Assembly (NCBI GenBank): GCA_050872545.1
Contig: JBNMHA010000085.1
Location: 1-9,928 of the forward strand
DNA: 9,928 nucleotides
Source of the DNA: RGIG8597 sp050872545
GTDB taxonomy: Bacteria > Spirochaetota > GWE2-31-10
Direction: 5' to 3'
The notes under the pieces were generated by a model, which had not been told where the DNA came from, did not search any database, and saw nothing but the letters and a program-made list of their open reading frames with translations. The position numbers and the translations under genes are program-made. Positions 6,578 through 9,928 of the stretch are shown here, piece after piece; position 1 is the first letter of the stretch, and every line of letters starts with the position of its first letter.

Positions 6578-7909
6578 CTAGGATTGATTGTCGTTTTCAT
6601 TCATTGATTCTTTTATTTGATGAATCTTTTCAAGCCGTTTGGCAAGCGTTTGTTCAAAGCCGAAATTTTTAGGTTTATAATAGATTTGATTTTTCAATTT
6701 ATCAGGAAGGCACTGCATTCCGGTAATCGGCATTTCATAATCATGCGCATATTTGTACCCTTTCCCGTAACCGGCTTCTTCCATCAATTTTGTAGGTGCA
6801 TTGCGTATGTGAAGAGGCACCGGCAAATCAGGGAAAGCATCTATATCACGAGAAACTGCATCAAGTGCCAAATAAAGCGAATTTGATTTAGGTGCCAATG
6901 CATTATAAACAACAGCCTGCAAAATTGGCAAAATCGCTTCCGGCATTCCGAGTGACTGCAACGCTTCCCGAGCAGAGACCGCAACTTGAAGCGCCTGTGG
7001 ATCAGCCAAGCCAATATCTTCACTGCTGCACTGAATTACACGGCGCATAACAGACATTGGATCATCACCGCTTTTTAAAATTTTCACGGCATAATACAAC
7101 GCCGCATCAGCATCGGAATTACGCATTGATTTATGAAGTGCGGACAAATAATCATAATGATAATCTCCTGTTTTGTCATAATTCGGAAGCCTTCCTTGCA
7201 AAACTTTTTGTATAACTTCCTTTGTAATCTCTATTTTTTTGCCGCTTCCCGATTCATACGACAGCTTAACCGCCATTTCCATAATGCCCAATGCCCTTCT
7301 TGCATCACCTCCGGCAATATTTGCAATATCTGACAAAAGTTGCTCCGGGAAGATCAATTCACTGCCTACAGTTTCACGTGATTTTTCGAGTCCCCTCTGT
7401 AAAATTTTCATAAGTTCTTCATGTTCCAGTGATTTAAGAATAAAAACACGCATTCTTGACAATAGAGGTGAAATTACAGAAAATGATGGGTTTTCGGTTG
7501 TTGCTCCGATAAGTACAATAGAACCGTTTTCGACATACGATAAAAAAGCGTCCTGCTGTGCCTTATTGAAACGGTGAATTTCATCAATAAACAAAATTGT
7601 TTTCTGATGAAAAAAATTAAACTTGTCTTCCGCCTCTTTCATTATGTCCTTAACTTCTTTTATACCGGAAGTTACGGCACTCATTGCAATAAAAACTCCG
7701 CTTGTCTGTTTTGCAATAATATTTGCAAGCGTTGTCTTGCCACAGCCCGGAGGTCCCCACAGTATAAAGGAAGATAAATCATCATTTTCTATCATCTTCA
7801 GCAGCAGCGATTTTTCTCCGACAACGCCGTACTGACCAATATACTCTTTCATTGAAGTCGGTCGCACAAGCTCCGACAACGGTGACATAAAAAGCGGTTT
7901 CTGTGCCAT
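6578..7909 (-). CDS. rarA: RarA/MgsA-type AAA+ ATPase (replication-associated recombination protein A)
   Basis: RarA is a clamp-loader-like AAA+ ATPase acting at stalled or gapped replication forks, related to eukaryotic WRNIP1/Mgs1. The 443-residue protein has full family length. Motifs in order: PLSELVRPTSMKEYIGQ (10-26), Walker A GPPGCGKT (52-59), Walker B ILFIDEIHRFNKAQQDAFL (105-123), sensor 1 GATTENPSF (135-143), arginine-finger region SPLLSRMRV (147-155) and sensor 2 GDARRALG (201-208). The C-terminal tetramerisation region is typical of RarA and not of RuvB or DnaX: YDKTGDYHYDYLSALHKSMRNSDADAALYY (244-273), GDDPMSVMRR (281-290), EDIGLADPQAL (297-307) and PLHIRNAPTKLMEEAGYGKGYKYAHDY (365-391). 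The ATG has a strong CGGAGG site 5 nt upstream. It sits 24 nt after tilS, apparently co-transcribed with pth-tilS, and all catalytic motifs are intact. Confidence 0.96.
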   Translation of the reverse strand: MAQKPLFMSPLSELVRPTSMKEYIGQYGVVGEKSLLLKMIENDDLSSFILWGPPGCGKTTLANIIAKQTSGVFIAMSAVTSGIKEVKDIMKEAEDKFNFFHQKTILFIDEIHRFNKAQQDAFLSYVENGSIVLIGATTENPSFSVISPLLSRMRVFILKSLEHEELMKILQRGLEKSRETVGSELIFPEQLLSDIANIAGGDARRALGIMEMAVKLSYESGSGKKIEITKEVIQKVLQGRLPNYDKTGDYHYDYLSALHKSMRNSDADAALYYAVKILKSGDDPMSVMRRVIQCSSEDIGLADPQALQVAVSAREALQSLGMPEAILPILQAVVYNALAPKSNSLYLALDAVSRDIDAFPDLPVPLHIRNAPTKLMEEAGYGKGYKYAHDYEMPITGMQCLPDKLKNQIYYKPKNFGFEQTLAKRLEKIHQIKESMNENDNQS

Positions 7910-7933
7910 TAATTCCTCCGATTACATTTTAAG

Positions 7934-9202
7934 TCAGTTCATACAAAAAATTTGCGCAGTTTCATCATACCCAACATAAAACTGCTGCGAAACACCAAAA
8001 AAACCGAAGCAAAAATACCCAGCTACCTGCCCATCGCTGCGGTAAAACACTTTTGCCGACCGCACAATATTTTCCGGCACACCACGCTTTTTTAAAATAT
8101 CAGCAACTTTTTCTCGTCCTTTTGGTGTATTGATTTCATCATTGTCGGATATTGTGCGCATTTCCAATTTGCCACATTCTGGTGAAAAAGCAAAATCTCC
8201 GGGGTTGTATTTCCCATTAATAATGCAAAATTGTGGATTATAATCTATCGTTTGCGGATAAAACCACAAATAAGCACCTTTTGACTGAATTATCATGTCG
8301 TTTTTTCTGATGTTAATATTATTATGCGCATTCATTACGTATTCTGTAAACTGTCGACCGGGCTGAACATTGAACCGATAACAAATTTTTTTCACTATGC
8401 CGGCACGAATTGCTGCATGTTCTGCATAAAATTTTCGCTTGTCAATGCACCAAACATTACCGTATTGATGAAACAAAATTTTTTCCAGACGTGCCGAAAT
8501 TTCCTGTTCCAAAAACTGCACATCATTATCGATAGCCGCAAAAACAGCGGAAAATGACGCTTCCAAATTACCGGATAAAGTTCTCAAAAGTGGAATAACT
8601 TCGTTTCGTATTTTGTTGCGCTTATAAATCGGCAAACTGTTTGTTTTATCCTCGACATATTCAACAGAAAACGCATTTGCATAATTGTCAATTTCTTCCC
8701 TTGTCACAGTCAGCATTGGTCTTATAATGTCATGATTTACCGCCGGAATGGAAGAAAGTGACTGCAAATTGCCACCGCGCAGAAGATTAAGAAAAAAAGT
8801 TTCTATTTTGTCATTTATATGATGAGCCGTAGCGATAAAGCCGTATTTTTCACGCCGCAGAATTTCCTTAAAAAAATTATACCGAATCTCACGTGCTTTA
8901 TTTTCTATATTGCCGCAGTTGTGCCATTCATTTACATCAATAATGTGAACAAAAAGTGGCAGTCCGTACTTCTCGGCAACCGTTTTTCTTACAAAAGTTT
9001 CTTCTTCTGCTGAATCTTTACCGCGCAAGTTGTGATTAACATAAAGCACGCCCAAACGTTTACCGGGAAGATTTTTGCTTAGCACATCAAGAAGCACCAG
9101 ACTATCACGTCCGCCCGAACATGCAACAAGAAGTCCTTGCTCCAGTTTTTGTGAATCAAGTGAGTTTAGGAAATTGTTAATTTTGTGACTGATTTTTTCC
9201 AT
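7934..9202 (-). CDS. tilS: tRNA(Ile)-lysidine synthetase
   Basis: TilS uses ATP and lysine to convert C34 of the CAU-anticodon tRNA-Ile to lysidine, switching it from Met to Ile identity; it is normally essential in the cytoplasm. The 422-residue protein has the N-type PP-loop SGGRDS (29-34), YVNHNLRGKDSAEEE (54-68), ENKAREIRYNFF (100-111), ATAHHINDKIETFFLNLLRGG (124-144), RPML (161-164) and the tRNA-contact motif YKRNKIRNEVIPLL (193-206), then a helical linker and a C-terminal TilS domain. The usual HHxDDQxET reads HHINDKIET; Asn at this place occurs in other TilS proteins as I recall, so activity is not in doubt. The ATG lies 26 bp inside the end of pth, with no clear Shine-Dalgarno and no later ATG before the PP-loop, so this start is forced and translation is probably coupled to pth. 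Confidence 0.96.
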   Translation of the reverse strand: MEKISHKINNFLNSLDSQKLEQGLLVACSGGRDSLVLLDVLSKNLPGKRLGVLYVNHNLRGKDSAEEETFVRKTVAEKYGLPLFVHIIDVNEWHNCGNIENKAREIRYNFFKEILRREKYGFIATAHHINDKIETFFLNLLRGGNLQSLSSIPAVNHDIIRPMLTVTREEIDNYANAFSVEYVEDKTNSLPIYKRNKIRNEVIPLLRTLSGNLEASFSAVFAAIDNDVQFLEQEISARLEKILFHQYGNVWCIDKRKFYAEHAAIRAGIVKKICYRFNVQPGRQFTEYVMNAHNNINIRKNDMIIQSKGAYLWFYPQTIDYNPQFCIINGKYNPGDFAFSPECGKLEMRTISDNDEINTPKGREKVADILKKRGVPENIVRSAKVFYRSDGQVAGYFCFGFFGVSQQFYVGYDETAQIFCMN

Positions 9203-9758
9203 TAAAAAGACTCATTGCCTGTGCCGTATTGCCGTGAACAATCCACTCAAGAGATTTCTCAATCTGCACAAAAGTTTCATCATTAAAAGTTTTAAGCTGC
9301 TCTTCTGAGAAATTTCCCAAAACAAAATTAACAAGTGTACCGTGAACTTCCGGTGCGCCTACTCCGATTTTAATTCGTTGGTAATCCGATGTTCCGAGTT
9401 CTTTCTCAATATTTTTTAAGCCGTTATGACCGCCGGCACTTCCTCGCTGACGAATACGAATAGTACCGAAAGGCAGCGAAATATCATCATAAACGACAAT
9501 CATTCGCTCTCTGTCAATTTTGAAAAATGATAAAGCAGATGTAACTGCAAGACCGCTTAGATTCATAAATGTTTGCGGTTTTAAAATAATCACGCTTTCG
9601 CCGAAAATAGCTCCCTTTGAAAAACAGTAGTTGTTTTTTTTCTTGAAGTCATCAAAACCATTTTTTTGTGCCAGAAAATCGGCAAACAGAAAACCTGCAT
9701 TGTGGCGATTGTATTGATATTCTTTTCCGGGATTTCCAAGACAAGTAATTAAAAACAT
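9177..9758 (-). CDS. pth: Peptidyl-tRNA hydrolase
   Basis: Pth cleaves the ester bond of peptidyl-tRNAs that drop off ribosomes, freeing tRNA for reuse. The 193-residue length is normal. All key residues by alignment to the E. coli enzyme are present: N9 in CLGNPG, catalytic H19 in NRHNAG, N66 in PQTFMNLSG (61-69), D91 in VYDDISLP (89-96), and H111-N112 in SAGGHNGLKNI (107-117). RIKIGVG (128-134) and VNFVLGNFS (143-151) follow as expected. The ATG at 9758 has GGAAA a few bases upstream and is the first gene after a clear promoter. Its last 26 bp overlap tilS in another frame, forming a small tRNA-maintenance unit that continues into rarA. Confidence 0.97.
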   Translation of the reverse strand: MFLITCLGNPGKEYQYNRHNAGFLFADFLAQKNGFDDFKKKNNYCFSKGAIFGESVIILKPQTFMNLSGLAVTSALSFFKIDRERMIVVYDDISLPFGTIRIRQRGSAGGHNGLKNIEKELGTSDYQRIKIGVGAPEVHGTLVNFVLGNFSEEQLKTFNDETFVQIEKSLEWIVHGNTAQAMSLFNGKNQSQN

Positions 9759-9785
9759 AAAATTTCCGTATTAATTAGTTTGCCT

Positions 9786-9814
9786 TTTATAAAGGAAACA
9801 TTTCAATTTTGCAA
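9786..9814 (-). promoter_or_regulatory. Sigma-70-type promoter for pth-tilS-rarA
   Basis: The minus strand carries TTGCAA (9809-9814), a 17-bp spacer and TATAAA (9786-9791, five of six consensus bases). Predicted initiation near 9779 leaves a leader of about 20 nt before the pth ATG. The -35 box abuts the repeat region at the right edge, so the repeats lie just upstream of the promoter and not in the transcript. Confidence 0.6.
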
Positions 9815-9818
9815 GAGA

Positions 9819-9839
9819 TTGTCGGATCAAGTCCGGCAA
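9819..9839. repeat. Small palindrome of the GTCAT-type intergenic repeat
   Basis: TTGTCGGA (9819-9826) and TCCGGCAA (9832-9839) are inverted around TCAAG, with one T/C mismatch that becomes a G-U pair in plus-strand RNA. It is followed by TGACA, the reverse complement of the TGTCA that opens the neighbouring units. This GTCGG-TCAAG-CCGGCAATGAC form resembles dispersed intergenic palindromes seen in several bacterial genomes. No T-run follows on either strand, so a terminator role is not supported. Confidence 0.6.
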
Positions 9840-9850
9840 TGACAGCCTGT

Positions 9851-9928
9851 TTTATGTCATCTTCGGGCTTACATTTTCGTGTCATTCTCTTGCTTCCTTT
9901 TTTATGTCATTCCCGTGCTGGACACGGG
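9851..9928. repeat. Three degenerate 25-bp repeat units, the last with a GC-rich palindrome, running off the edge
   Basis: TGTCAT recurs at 9855, 9880 and 9905, exactly 25 bp apart, each preceded by a T-rich stretch and followed by a pyrimidine-rich one (units 9851-9875, 9876-9900, 9901-9925). Units differ at many positions outside the core. The final unit contains CCCGTG (9912-9917) and CACGGG (9923-9928) around CTGGA, a perfect 6-bp stem that ends at the last base of the window. The TGTCATTCCCGTG...CACGGG form is a known style of dispersed intergenic repeat; copy number in this genome cannot be judged here. Confidence 0.65.

Noticed and set aside
8774..8831. TilS HHxDDQxET motif reads HHINDKIET, a possible sign of lost activity
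   Set aside because: The PP-loop, RNxIR motif and full length are intact, and Asn at this position is, as I recall, present in other TilS enzymes such as the Aquifex one.
9851..9928. Possible CRISPR array
   Set aside because: The units are degenerate, contiguous at 25 bp with no unique spacers, and no cas gene is present in the window.
1..9928. tRNA, rRNA, riboswitch, insertion sequence, phage or defence genes
   Set aside because: Reading both strands, I found no cloverleaf, rRNA-like, transposase or integrase sequence. Nearly all the DNA is accounted for by nine housekeeping or envelope genes, and the few gaps are short.

Overview
This window is an AT-rich bacterial chromosome segment in which every recognisable gene lies on the minus strand, so transcription runs from the right edge to the left. 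It is compact housekeeping DNA. I see no phage, insertion sequence, CRISPR array, RNA gene, defence island or other unknown system. The best lineage guess is a spirochaete (treponeme-like). RodA carries a long hydrophobic insert in its middle, and MreC ends in a pattern (D-x-S-x-LEYV) that I associate with spirochaete homologues. This is recall, not a search, and other low-GC Gram-negative lineages such as Elusimicrobiota remain possible.

Layout in order of transcription. The right edge (about 9815-9928) is intergenic and holds a small palindrome followed by three degenerate 25-bp repeat units built on TGTCAT; the last unit contains a GC-rich palindrome that touches the window edge. A good sigma-70-type promoter (9786-9814) sits between this repeat region and pth. 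Next comes a tRNA and genome-maintenance cluster: pth (peptidyl-tRNA hydrolase), tilS (tRNA-Ile lysidine synthetase, overlapping pth by 26 bp) and rarA/mgsA (AAA+ replication-recombination ATPase). The 137-bp gap after rarA holds a weak candidate terminator and then a strong promoter (perfect TTGACA, 17-bp spacer), which starts a second transcription unit.

The second unit is the cell-elongation operon: a membrane-anchored TPR protein of unknown exact role, then mreB, mreC, mreD, mrdA (PBP2) and rodA, whose C-terminus is cut off by the left edge. Spacing within mreB-rodA is extremely tight (overlaps or gaps of 12 bp or less). These products form the Rod complex: MreB filaments under the membrane, MreC and MreD as membrane linkers, RodA as the glycan-polymerising glycosyltransferase and PBP2 as the transpeptidase. 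The position of the TPR gene at the head of the unit makes it a candidate elongasome accessory or assembly factor.

Three of the nine genes (the TPR gene, mreD and rodA) appear to start at TTG, all in this operon. The points most worth a second look are the TPR protein, the RodA insert, the inverted repeats just before mreB and the 25-bp periodic repeats at the right edge.
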